A DNA stretch of 28,840 nucleotides, from contig PBFR01000031.1 in the NCBI GenBank assembly GCA_002718735.1, positions 1 through 28,840 on the forward strand, read 5' to 3'. Shown piece by piece: positions 17,349 to 25,097 of the stretch. The stretch comes from Halobacteriovoraceae bacterium (GTDB taxonomy: Bacteria; Bdellovibrionota; Bacteriovoracia; Bacteriovoracales; Bacteriovoracaceae). Position numbers and translations under genes: made by a program. How positions within the stretch are numbered: the first letter of the stretch is position 1; each line of letters starts with the position of its first letter. The notes under the pieces are model-generated. The model was not told where the DNA came from, did not search any database, and worked only from the letters and a program-made list of their open reading frames with translations.

Positions 17349-18827
17349 CTAAGCCGCTATTCTTGACGATTTGAAATAGTCTTCAGCATACTTTGTATCC
17401 ACTCCCATAATATGAGTAAATAACCAGTTTTTAAGAAAGCTTGCAAACCTTGCGCGATCTAGATTGCCTCGATCCAAATCAACACCAAACCTTCCCACGG
17501 CCTCAAGTAAGTTTTCGTGTACTTTTTTATGGGAACTAAAACTGCTGTAGTTAAAGCTTTGCATGAAGCTTTCCTCATGTTGGAAGTGGTTTACGGTCAC
17601 ATTTTTAAGCTTCTCAAAAGAGTTCTTCATTTTACTTTGATCGTTGAGGTTCATTGACCTGATGAGGTCATTAATGCAATCTAGGATATCGATATGCTCT
17701 TTATCGATATGGTCAATGTTGACGGCATATTTCTGGTCCCATGGGATTTCTTCAATTTGAAATTGTCGAGTTATTCCAGTAACAGTTTGGATACCATCAA
17801 CAGACTTATCAAGATTCCCTAACTCTTTTTTAAGTTCTGATGCAAGTTTGGCCGTTTGACTTACAACGAGTGTGTTTCTTTGGACACCCTCACCTGCATT
17901 TGAGGTTGCCTCAGCAATTTCTTCCATAGACCTAACTTGTTCAGAAAAGGCCACAGAAACCTCTTGTATTTCTTTTTCAATGTTTGATGTTTCATTCGTA
18001 ACAGCAAGAAAGCTCTCTTTAAATCGATTTAAGGACTGCTCTGTTTGGGAAACTTGCTTCTCTAAGCTCCCCTCTAACGACAGTGCGCCCTCCTCCATTT
18101 CTTTAATGAGGTTAGAAACACTTTCTTTTGTGGTTTCTAGAGTTGACTGTATAGAAGTTGCACTCTTTCCACTCAAGTCGGCCAAGTTCCCAATTTCTTC
18201 AGCCACAACAGCAAACCCTCTTCCATGCTCCCCAGCTCTTGCAGCTTCAACGGATGCATTGAAAGAAAGAAGTTTAGTTTGAAAAACAATATCGTTAATA
18301 ACTCCAGTGCTTTCAACAACTTTTTCAAATTGTGCCCCAAGTGAAAGTAATTGCTCTTTGTTTTGGTTTAAGGTGTTTACGACTTTTTTATTATTGGAAA
18401 AGCCATCCTTTAGGGAGCTTTCCAATTCCTTAACCAAGGATGAACTTTGCTCAATACTTTTATTAATAGACGAAACTATATCTTTTATTGAATTAAAGCT
18501 TTCATGATTTTGCTGACTCAACGTTTTCACCTCATGGCAGGAGGCACCAGTTTGAGTCATGGCACTTGCTTGAGCGGAGCTAGATTCGTCCAGTTGCACA
18601 CATGAACTATTAATTTGCTCAACAGTTCCTTCCAAGTGATCTTTTATCTTAGAAATATCACCATGTAACTCAAGCAATAGCTTTCTCTGACTAATGCTCT
18701 TTCGGGCCAACAAAACTAATGAGATTAGCGAGAGGCCAATCCCCCCTCTTAAGTCGATAAAGGATGCTGTAATAGGAAGTGCCACCAGGAGCATAGGCCA
18801 CACATTTTCTTTCGAAATTATTCTCAT
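17349..18827 (-). CDS. methyl-accepting chemotaxis protein with C-terminal bacteriohemerythrin
   Basis: A 492-residue chemoreceptor. Two short hydrophobic segments at residues 10-41 anchor it with almost no periplasmic loop, so there is no external ligand domain. Residues 60-355 are the coiled-coil signalling domain, with hairpin tip [30 protein letters not shown] (about 182-211). Residues 360-486 are a complete hemerythrin domain: H378, H414, E418, H433, H437, H472 and D477 fit the seven ligands of a non-heme diiron site. Such fusions (DcrH-like) sense O2 or redox state and signal to CheA. AAAGGTGGT six bases before the ATG supports the start. Single gene, divergent from the DUF4430-like gene. 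Confidence 0.95.
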   Translation of the reverse strand: MRIISKENVWPMLLVALPITASFIDLRGGIGLSLISLVLLARKSISQRKLLLELHGDISKIKDHLEGTVEQINSSCVQLDESSSAQASAMTQTGASCHEVKTLSQQNHESFNSIKDIVSSINKSIEQSSSLVKELESSLKDGFSNNKKVVNTLNQNKEQLLSLGAQFEKVVESTGVINDIVFQTKLLSFNASVEAARAGEHGRGFAVVAEEIGNLADLSGKSATSIQSTLETTKESVSNLIKEMEEGALSLEGSLEKQVSQTEQSLNRFKESFLAVTNETSNIEKEIQEVSVAFSEQVRSMEEIAEATSNAGEGVQRNTLVVSQTAKLASELKKELGNLDKSVDGIQTVTGITRQFQIEEIPWDQKYAVNIDHIDKEHIDILDCINDLIRSMNLNDQSKMKNSFEKLKNVTVNHFQHEESFMQSFNYSSFSSHKKVHENLLEAVGRFGVDLDRGNLDRARFASFLKNWLFTHIMGVDTKYAEDYFKSSRIAA

Positions 18828-18880
18828 ATCTAAACCACCTTTAAACCTTTTCTACTAGGATTCTAGTCGTATTATCTTAA

Positions 18881-18934
18881 GAACTCTTAAGGTGAAAAAC
18901 CCTGATATAGCTCAGTTTTTCAGTGGAAGAGTTC
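18881..18934. other. 54-base long hairpin in divergent intergenic region
   Basis: GAACTCTT (18881-18888) pairs perfectly with AAGAGTTC (18927-18934). Inside, TGAAAAA (18893-18899) pairs with TTTTTCA (18916-18922), and TGA/TCA closes a TATAGC loop. The two main stems are separated by a symmetric AAGG/GTGG internal loop. About 19 base pairs form in total, without a flanking T-run. It lies between the starts of two divergent genes, so it is not a conventional terminator. Confidence 0.6.
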
Positions 18935-19031
18935 CATAATTGTATATAAGTATTTGATTTAACATAATTATCCAGAAAAAAACTGGTCAAAATACCTTTC
19001 AAAGCTGAAATTTTGCGCTACTAATTGCCGC

Positions 19032-19481
19032 ATGAAAAAACTGACAATTTTGCTTAATCTAATTATTTCCCAGGCTTTTTGTGCCAGCTTAACTGTAATT
19101 GGCCCTTGTGATGAAAAGCCCCTTTTCTCAGTAAATACAAAAATAAACTCAAAACAGAGTGTCGGCTCATTTAGCCTTGATGTATTTAACGCGAACAAGA
19201 TCCCATACCAAGGTACTTTTGAGGGGTTCAACTCTATTTTTGAAACACCCGTTGGACTTGATGCGATGGAAGTACTGAGCGACACAGAAATGAGGGCACA
19301 TGGTTGGTGTTACTCAGTAAATGGGGTTTCACCTGAGAAGTTTCCAGACGAGATATTTATCGAAGATGACGCTGAGGTTGTGTGGTGGTTTGGATATGCC
19401 CATCTTCTAGATGGTGAGTGGATTACTCAATGCTCTGAAACACATCTTATTGCTCCTGAGCAGTTTTGTTCATCGAATTAA
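19032..19481 (+). CDS. exported DUF4430-like protein
   Basis: A 149-residue protein with a signal peptide MKKLTILLNLIISQAFCAS. The core HGWCYSVNG (90-98) followed by an acidic turn and VVWWFGYAH (116-124) matches the pattern of DUF4430, a small beta domain resembling the C-terminal domain of transcobalamin/intrinsic factor and of some bacterial surface adhesins ('GW.Y.VNG ... GD.v.W.y'). Family call is by motif and moderate. Four or five Cys are present, so disulfides are likely. No Shine-Dalgarno is visible upstream. The stop overlaps the convergent GyrI-like gene through a shared TTAA. Confidence 0.6.
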   Translation: MKKLTILLNLIISQAFCASLTVIGPCDEKPLFSVNTKINSKQSVGSFSLDVFNANKIPYQGTFEGFNSIFETPVGLDAMEVLSDTEMRAHGWCYSVNGVSPEKFPDEIFIEDDAEVVWWFGYAHLLDGEWITQCSETHLIAPEQFCSSN

Positions 19482-19921
19482 GAAACAGGAAGTAAATACT
19501 TAATTATACAATCTGATTTGTCCGGAGCATAGTTCTCCGGATAGAGAAAGATCTCTTGTGCTCTTGTGACTTTCTTAAATTGATCAGGCCCAATGTCCTG
19601 CAGACTCTTTACTATATCCCTTGCATGGCCTTTGTGATGGATACACATAAAAACTCCTGCATCTAATACATACTCGCTTAGGCCATCGGTCCTTACATCA
19701 CACAAAGCATAGTATATAACAGCTCCCTTTGAGCCAGGGAGGTCATTTTCTATTATAGATACTTGAGAGAACCCTGAGATATTTTGATCTGAAACTTTCT
19801 TTTTTAACTGGGCCCATAGTGCTTTAATTTTAGATGGACGTTCATGAGGTGAGTTTGGCAGCTCACAGGATAGTCCATAAAACTGCCGCCTCTCAATATG
19901 AATTTCTTCTATACGAGTTAT
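19478..19921 (-). CDS. GyrI-like effector-binding-domain protein, apparent AUA start
   Basis: The open frame runs 147 codons from just after the yebC stop. The sequence contains ERRQFYGLSCELPN, ALWAQLKKKV, AVIYYALCDV, GVFMCIHHKGHARDIVKSL and EIFLYPENYAPDKSDC, ending KYLLPV. This is the strand-helix pattern of GyrI-like/AraC effector-binding domains, which bind small hydrophobic ligands. The gene spans the yebC 3' end as TAATA, with GGGAG seven bases before the ATA. No ATG, GTG or TTG occurs in frame until codon 73, far too late for the domain. Either AUA is used, or the start codon has mutated from ATG (TAATG), or a sequencing error is present. Confidence 0.6.
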   Translation of the reverse strand: MTRIEEIHIERRQFYGLSCELPNSPHERPSKIKALWAQLKKKVSDQNISGFSQVSIIENDLPGSKGAVIYYALCDVRTDGLSEYVLDAGVFMCIHHKGHARDIVKSLQDIGPDQFKKVTRAQEIFLYPENYAPDKSDCIIKYLLPVS

Positions 19922-20640
19922 TACTCTTCTCCCTCAAGATTGTGATAAACTCCAACAACGTCTTCATCGTCTTCAAGAAGTCCTATAAGCTTCTCAATCT
20001 GAGTATAGGTTTCTTCATCGACAGACTTAAAGTTATTCGGGATTCGCTGAAGATTTGCTTCCTCAGGGGTGATATTCATTTCTTGAAGCTTTGTCTGAAT
20101 GTCTCCAAAAGACTCCATTGGTCCCATTACTTCAAAGTTGCCCTCTTCAGTAGTATCAATGTCCTCAGCACCAACATCAATCATCTCAAGAGTGAATTCT
20201 TCTTCGTCAAGCTCTCCCTTTGGAACAATAAATACGGCCTTTCTATCAAAAATAAATTGAAGACAACCGTCTTTTCCCAAAGACCCATTACACTTATTAA
20301 AATAACTTCTTACATTCGCTGCAGTTCTAGTGGTGTTATTAGTAGATGCTTCAACGAATACACCAACTCCACCAGCGCCATAGCCTTCGTAGGTAATGTC
20401 TGAGTATCCTTCACCGTCGCCACCAAGTCCACGTTTAATAGCACGGTCAATATTGTCTTTTGGTACATTAAACTTTTTGCATCTCTCCAAAGCAATTTTA
20501 AGCAAAAAGTTTGTATCAGGGTCTCCCCCTCCACTTTTTACGGCCGTGGCCACATCATGCAACGCCTTAGTGTAGACCTGACTCTTTGCTCTGTCCGCAG
20601 CTCCTTTTTTAGCTGCAATCTTAGCTGATTTTCTTCCCAT
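19921..20640 (-). CDS. YebC/PmpR family regulator (TACO1-like)
   Basis: A 239-residue protein with the N-terminal helical domain MGRKSAKIAAKKGAADRAKSQVYTK, then GGGDPDTN, VPKDNIDRAIKRGLGGDGE, YEGYGAGGVGVFVEASTNN and NGSLGKDGC, all landmarks of the family. Members act as DNA-binding regulators and, in recent work, as ribosome-associated factors that relieve polyproline stalling. The N-terminus lacks the usual 'GHSKW', as in the group found in Bacteroidetes and some other bacteria. GGACGG lies upstream of the ATG. It sits fourth in a minus-strand operon, 52 bases after a membrane protein gene, and its stop shares one base with the proposed start of the GyrI-like gene. Confidence 0.93.
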   Translation of the reverse strand: MGRKSAKIAAKKGAADRAKSQVYTKALHDVATAVKSGGGDPDTNFLLKIALERCKKFNVPKDNIDRAIKRGLGGDGEGYSDITYEGYGAGGVGVFVEASTNNTTRTAANVRSYFNKCNGSLGKDGCLQFIFDRKAVFIVPKGELDEEEFTLEMIDVGAEDIDTTEEGNFEVMGPMESFGDIQTKLQEMNITPEEANLQRIPNNFKSVDEETYTQIEKLIGLLEDDEDVVGVYHNLEGEE

Positions 20641-20692
20641 GTTTCCGTCCAGTTATTTAATTTTTAATATTTTGGATAATTTACCAAAAACT

Positions 20693-21058
20693 TTAATGCT
20701 TGGGCAATGCCAAGAGCTTAAAAACAATATCTTTAAATACTAAGACAATGAATATGCTTAAAAAGGCCCCAAGCCCAAGTACTCCTCCGAGCCCTGCTAG
20801 AAGCACAGCAACATACTTGTAAAAAACGATAAAAATTATGGCTGCTAGAACGATTTCAATACCCGAGGCCTTGCTCATACCAATAAAAGAGCCGCCAAAA
20901 AACATAGCACCGTAATAGTTGGCCTCAAGAGGAATGATTAGGCCCAAAGTTAAGTAATATAGCAAGCTTGTCAGTGCACTGGCCCTAACAGCTCCAAGCA
21001 AATGGGTAGAATAAGACGTTAGAAGCCCGCCAAGCGCAACGGAAACAAACTCAAGCAT
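20693..21058 (-). CDS. small hydrophobic membrane protein, paralogue of its upstream neighbour
   Basis: A 121-residue protein with three to four transmembrane segments and many Gly and Ala. The stretch GAMFFGGSFIGMSKASGIE then LAGLGGVLGLGAFLSI lines up with CSCFAGMCSGELGLG and FTGLGGKLGTIAFLA in the preceding gene, so the two are divergent paralogues that may form a heterodimer. No transporter or enzyme motif is recognised. It overlaps the upstream gene by eight bases, which indicates coupled translation. Confidence 0.65.
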   Translation of the reverse strand: MLEFVSVALGGLLTSYSTHLLGAVRASALTSLLYYLTLGLIIPLEANYYGAMFFGGSFIGMSKASGIEIVLAAIIFIVFYKYVAVLLAGLGGVLGLGAFLSIFIVLVFKDIVFKLLALPKH

Positions 21059-21422
21059 AGCTGTGTCTCGTTAAAACAAAAATTGCACAAGCAAGAAAAG
21101 CAATCGTTCCAAGCTTTCCGCCAAGTCCTGTAAACTTATCATCCAAAACGATGAATAAAAGAGCTCCGATTACACTTATTACTATAAAACTTATAGCACC
21201 AAGCCCAAGCTCCCCAGAGCACATTCCCGCAAAGCAAGAACAATACAAGAGTGCCTCTAAGCGAGCTTTTACACCAGGTATTAACGACCCTGCTAGTGTC
21301 ACTGCACATGCGCTAAGTATTGAAGAGATATTCAAGGATGCAGCGATGATAAAAGTAAGAAAGCTTCCACAAAAAAAAATTGTGGAAAAAAGAACAACTT
21401 TTTTACTTAACTGAGAATTCAC
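21051..21422 (-). CDS. small hydrophobic membrane protein (paralogue pair, first member)
   Basis: A 123-residue protein starting at GTG 21422. GAGG sits four bases upstream, and this start makes its length match its 121-residue paralogue and gives a 20-base overlap with the preceding gene; longer starts would overlap that gene almost completely. About four transmembrane segments are visible (residues about 10-30, 33-50, 60-95 and 105-120), with Gly-rich SFAGMCSGELGLG-type sequence between them. Function unknown. The overlap with both neighbours makes it part of a tightly coupled three-gene set. Confidence 0.65.
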   Translation of the reverse strand: MNSQLSKKVVLFSTIFFCGSFLTFIIAASLNISSILSACAVTLAGSLIPGVKARLEALLYCSCFAGMCSGELGLGAISFIVISVIGALLFIVLDDKFTGLGGKLGTIAFLACAIFVLTRHSYA

Positions 21423-21612
21423 GGGCCTCAGTTTCAACAATACTCTTAACTTCATTGTTGGCACACTCAGCCCCTTTGTGACCAGGTTTTCCGAACTCAT
21501 TGCCATTGCTAATAAACACGGCCTCTTCATCCAGTTCCTCTAGTCTGCCAGTCCACTTTTTTCCATTTACAAGTACGACTTCAACCCATTTTCCAACCAA
21601 TGATTGATCCAT
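21403..21612 (-). CDS. small protein with possible LSm/SH3-like barrel
   Basis: A 69-residue cytosolic protein, MDQSLVGKWVEVVLVNGKKWTGRLEELDEEAVFISNG split by region: an opening 'GKWVEVVLVNGKKWTGRLEELD' strand pair, then 'VFISNGNEF', then a charged C-terminal helix NNEVKSIVETEAREF. The pattern (bend, strand, 'nG...G.L...d') resembles Sm/Hfq-like or SH3-like small barrels. This is inference, not a family assignment. AAGG lies seven bases before the ATG. It is the first gene of the operon that continues with two membrane proteins, YebC and the GyrI-like protein. Confidence 0.6.
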   Translation of the reverse strand: MDQSLVGKWVEVVLVNGKKWTGRLEELDEEAVFISNGNEFGKPGHKGAECANNEVKSIVETEAREFSVK

Positions 21613-21642
21613 ATAATGCCTTTATGTTCAGTTAAAGGTGCC

Positions 21643-21651
21643 ATTGTACCA
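21643..21651 (-). promoter_or_regulatory. possible extended -10 of the 21612-19478 operon
   Basis: TGGTACAAT on the minus strand (TACAAT with an upstream TG) lies about 30 bases before the first ATG. The -35 region (GTGCAA, 16 bases further up) is weak. Confidence 0.35.
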
Positions 21652-22064
21652 TCTTCACGCATTTTTGCACCCTTTCCCCAAAATAATTGCTTCAATTCGT
21701 GCACATCGTAGTTTTTGGAGTCTGATCTAAGCCCAAGTCATTAAAATTATTTGGTCACCGACATCAATAATTTAGTTAAGAAAATAAACCCTGTCTATAC
21801 TCTTCTTCTTATTGACACCCAACGATCCTTGGCCAGAGCATACCAATCATTAAATAAAGGTTCAAAAACCTATTAGTTCAAAGTCCACATACCTGGATCA
21901 AATAGAAAATTAATCTCAATTAGTAAGTTTTGTACAATATTTGGGAAGGTTACAATAAATCGTATTATTTTTTGACAGTTTAAAAAACAACATGGAATTA
22001 CTTCAACGAATCTGTCGCTCGCCCAGAATAAGCAATAAAATTTAGGTAATTTAAAAGGCTAATT
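21652..22064. other. intergenic region without a gene, leader of the 22065 gene
   Basis: About 410 bases with no coding sequence I can support. It is AT-rich. A consensus -35 TTGACA (21972-21977) is followed 17 bases later by a poor -10 (GAATTA at 21995-22000), which could drive the 22065 gene. A small 5-bp hairpin AGGTT/AACCT lies near 21860. A 41-codon TTG-initiated frame at 21751-21876 has no ribosome binding site and no recognisable product. Confidence 0.5.
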
Positions 22065-23207
22065 ATGAAATTACGTGTACTTACTTTATTAACCTTCATT
22101 CTTCACATAAACCCGGCAAATAGTGGAATGACTAACAATACAATCTTTAGTAATAGTCTAGAGTCCTTATGTGTGCATTGCTCAACAGAGGCAGCCAACA
22201 ACAATCATTCTTATCAAAAAAATTTCAGTACTAAGTTTGAGAACACAAATTCAACTAAGGACTTTGTTATTGTAGTTCAAAACAATGGAAGAATGAACTA
22301 TTACGAGAACTATGTTCTCAGGAACAATATAAGAAGTTTAGAACTAACCGATATTGGAAGTAACCTTATTTCCAATATGACTGACGAGCACAAGTTAAAA
22401 ATTTTTTACCACTTATCTTCTGACCTAAGCATTAATAATAAACCACTTTGGGTCCAAGAGAAGTCAAATCCACATGATTTATTTGGATTCTTTGCCGCAA
22501 ATAATAGCTCTTCTGTTATTTCCCTTAATTTATACCAACATCCAGAAGTGGCAGTTACAACTTACCTTCATGAACTTTTCCATCTATATGATCCTTATAT
22601 CCATAAAATTAGTAAAAAGGGTAACCCTTCTGAAGTTGAAAAGTTTATTGGAGAATATAGGGCCTACCTCGTTGAAATGAATTATTACTTACAGAAACAA
22701 GCGGCCAACGCACAAATGCTCTTAAGGCCTGTTGAGAATTACAAATTTCACGAGCAATTTATAAGCAGAGGAAAGGTTAATTACAATAAGCTCTATAACT
22801 ATCTACTTGATACGCACTACCCTACAAATGTTTCAAGAAACTGGTTTGTAGATAGAGAAACTCCAATTGAAATATTAATCGAAAAAAACAATGTTGTTGT
22901 TGGCAGAGAAGTAATAAATATTGAGTCAAATAGCCTTAACCCAGTTATGCACAAAGTTTTATCACGATATCTTGATCAGGATAAGACGGCCGCCTTTAGA
23001 GTAATTTCAAAGGTACGTTACAAAAAGATTTCTACTAAGAAGATTAAAGAGAAAAACATACAAGTGCAAAGAAAAATTAAGAGCACAATAGGAAAAGACA
23101 TTAAAAAGTATCTAAAAAACCACGGCCTTTTAGATATTAGAACTCTTACAACCGCTCCGATCCAAGGAACTTCATTTGGTCCAAAAGAACGAGGAAAAGG
23201 AGATTAG
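22065..23207 (+). CDS. secreted HExxH zincin-like protein
   Basis: A 380-residue protein with signal peptide MKLRVLTLLTFILHINPANS. The zinc-protease signature YLHELFHLYD gives H169, E170 and H173, and GEYRAYLVE gives E197 as a candidate third ligand 24 residues downstream, the spacing of gluzincins. The N-terminal part has CVHC (36-39). The C-terminal 90 residues are very basic (KKISTKKIKEKN, then KDIKKYLKNHG), which might bind nucleic acid, cell wall or a partner. No named peptidase family is recognised. AAAGG precedes the ATG. The next gene's GTG directly follows its TAG, so the two are co-translated. Confidence 0.6.
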   Translation: MKLRVLTLLTFILHINPANSGMTNNTIFSNSLESLCVHCSTEAANNNHSYQKNFSTKFENTNSTKDFVIVVQNNGRMNYYENYVLRNNIRSLELTDIGSNLISNMTDEHKLKIFYHLSSDLSINNKPLWVQEKSNPHDLFGFFAANNSSSVISLNLYQHPEVAVTTYLHELFHLYDPYIHKISKKGNPSEVEKFIGEYRAYLVEMNYYLQKQAANAQMLLRPVENYKFHEQFISRGKVNYNKLYNYLLDTHYPTNVSRNWFVDRETPIEILIEKNNVVVGREVINIESNSLNPVMHKVLSRYLDQDKTAAFRVISKVRYKKISTKKIKEKNIQVQRKIKSTIGKDIKKYLKNHGLLDIRTLTTAPIQGTSFGPKERGKGD

Positions 23208-25097
23208 GTGACTTCTAATCTCTTAAATATTTTACAAAAATTTATTGGACTTAAAGAAGTAGAGTCTCTAAGAAAATATTTTGCCCAAGTAGATATTGAA
23301 GAGGCATCCCATGAACAAAAGCTTATATACGTAAAGTTCTTGGCCTTGGTAGATTCAATCGCACTTGCGCAAATTTATATCGAAAAGTGGGGACTTGAAT
23401 CGGAATCAAACCTTTACGCGGAGTTAAACTACCTCGCTGGAGATTTAAATAAAGCAAAAAGCTACCTTCCGCAGATAGAAGATAGTTATCTTAAGGCTGA
23501 TATCCTATTGCTAGACGAAAACTTTAAAGAAGCTCAGCAGGTCTTAAAAAAAGAAAGTATCTCTGCCAAATGGTTTTATTACTCAGGTCGAATATACTCG
23601 CATTTAAATCAACTTGAAAAAGCTGATAAATCGCTAAATTCGGCCTTGAATTTATATTATAGACACAATGATGTTGTAATGACCTCAGTAATAATATCAA
23701 ACTTAGTCGTTCTCAAGTCAAGACAACAACAAAACCATATTGCATACTCTCTTTCAAATCAACTCAGAGAGCTACTAAAAAAAATAGAATTTAAGGATTT
23801 TCCAGAATCAAAAGCAAAGCTTTTAATTAATCAGGGACTCTACCTGGGCAATAATGGACATCCAGGTGAAGCTATAAGTTGTATTATTCGTGCAAAACTT
23901 ACCTTGGATAGGTTTCCTAATTCAAATGATTTCATTAGAGTTCAATTAACCTACGCATATAACATAATGGACCTGGGTTATATTAAAAAGGCCATAAGGA
24001 TACTTCAATCGATTACACCTGTAAAAAAATTCCAACAATTTGATAAATACAGATACCTAATGAAAGCTTATGCCCTTCTAGATGACTCCGCTGAATATGA
24101 GAAGGCACTAGAAAAAGCATATGAGTTCCAAGATAAATCGGACTCATTTGATATAATCCATTTAGAAATTGATAGGACAGAATCAGAGTTCTATTTGAAC
24201 CAAGAGCTTCCAAACTTTTTAAAGGCTAAAAATCTTACACAAAAATATGATGATCAAGAATCATATTACTATTTAATTAATAAAATAAATTTTTTAAGTT
24301 TAAACTTTGACAACTTGGATGATTCAATTAAATTTCATACTAAAAACTCTCTGTTTAAAGAACTAAATAAAGACCGAATCCTTGTCGCTCTCAAAGAAAT
24401 TCAGACCAAAGATTATTCCAACGCATTAGAACATCTAGATCGCATTCCTTTGAACTCTTCACCAAAAATAAAAGAACTAAAGGGGTTTCTAAAAGAGTTC
24501 TGCCAATCAAAATTAACTGGGGAGTTAAGGATTAATGATCAATTCACTTACAAAGACCCTATTTTAAAGATCATCCAACATTACTTGGATAGAGACACTA
24601 ATGATTCAACCTGCGAAGTTCTCGTTCTTTTCAAGAGCTTAAAAAAGCACCAAAAACATTTCCTAAAAAGATTACTTGAAATTTTAAACATCAACCTTTT
24701 AGAAAACATCACCTTTTTGAAAGACGGGAGGAAAGTGTCTCTTACAAGAATAGAAATACTCGAAATAATGAAGCACCCAGTAAAATCCATAATAGATTTC
24801 AAGCACAATATTATTTCCATTAGAGGTAACGATCTAAACAAAAGACTTAAAAGTGAAGTCCAAATAAACCTATTAGAGTTTTTGGTAAATAATCATTTGA
24901 GATATAAATCAAAAGAATCAATAATCTTAGAAGTTTTCCATAAAGCAATCTATGATCCATTAATTGATGATAATTTAATTTATGTTAATATTAACAGACT
25001 TAAAAAGACCTTAGGTTATAAAGATTCCATCCTTACGAAAGATGGGCATTACAAGTTGAACACAAAGGACTTATATTTAGGGATAAATGACTTATAA
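23208..25097 (+). CDS. TPR-repeat protein with C-terminal winged-helix DNA-binding domain
   Basis: A 629-residue cytoplasmic protein with no signal peptide. From about residue 60 to 430 it is all-helical with tetratricopeptide-type pairs (for example WFYYSGRIYSHLNQLEKADKSLNSAL and INQGLYLGNNGHPGEAISC split across repeats). Residues about 533-620 read as an OmpR/PhoB-like winged helix: an LLEFLVNN helix, 'SKESIILEVF', 'LIYVNINRLKKTLGY', and the hairpin 'SILTKDGHYKLN', the 'I.t..g.GY.l' wing. It is therefore likely a transcription regulator with a peptide- or protein-sensing TPR module. The GTG start is preceded by GGAG and abuts the zincin gene. Confidence 0.7.
   Translation: MTSNLLNILQKFIGLKEVESLRKYFAQVDIEEASHEQKLIYVKFLALVDSIALAQIYIEKWGLESESNLYAELNYLAGDLNKAKSYLPQIEDSYLKADILLLDENFKEAQQVLKKESISAKWFYYSGRIYSHLNQLEKADKSLNSALNLYYRHNDVVMTSVIISNLVVLKSRQQQNHIAYSLSNQLRELLKKIEFKDFPESKAKLLINQGLYLGNNGHPGEAISCIIRAKLTLDRFPNSNDFIRVQLTYAYNIMDLGYIKKAIRILQSITPVKKFQQFDKYRYLMKAYALLDDSAEYEKALEKAYEFQDKSDSFDIIHLEIDRTESEFYLNQELPNFLKAKNLTQKYDDQESYYYLINKINFLSLNFDNLDDSIKFHTKNSLFKELNKDRILVALKEIQTKDYSNALEHLDRIPLNSSPKIKELKGFLKEFCQSKLTGELRINDQFTYKDPILKIIQHYLDRDTNDSTCEVLVLFKSLKKHQKHFLKRLLEILNINLLENITFLKDGRKVSLTRIEILEIMKHPVKSIIDFKHNIISIRGNDLNKRLKSEVQINLLEFLVNNHLRYKSKESIILEVFHKAIYDPLIDDNLIYVNINRLKKTLGYKDSILTKDGHYKLNTKDLYLGINDL

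Noticed and set aside
18889..18903. GGTGAAAAACCC resembling the B12-riboswitch core near the DUF4430-like gene
   Set aside because: The essential CGCAACTGTAA and AGTCAG elements are missing downstream on either strand.
18899..18934. tRNA-like D-arm (ATAGCTCAG with GGAAGAG)
   Set aside because: No acceptor, anticodon or T-arm can be paired, and the bases belong to the 54-base hairpin.
21751..21876. 41-codon TTG-initiated frame in the intergenic region
   Set aside because: No ribosome binding site and no recognisable product.
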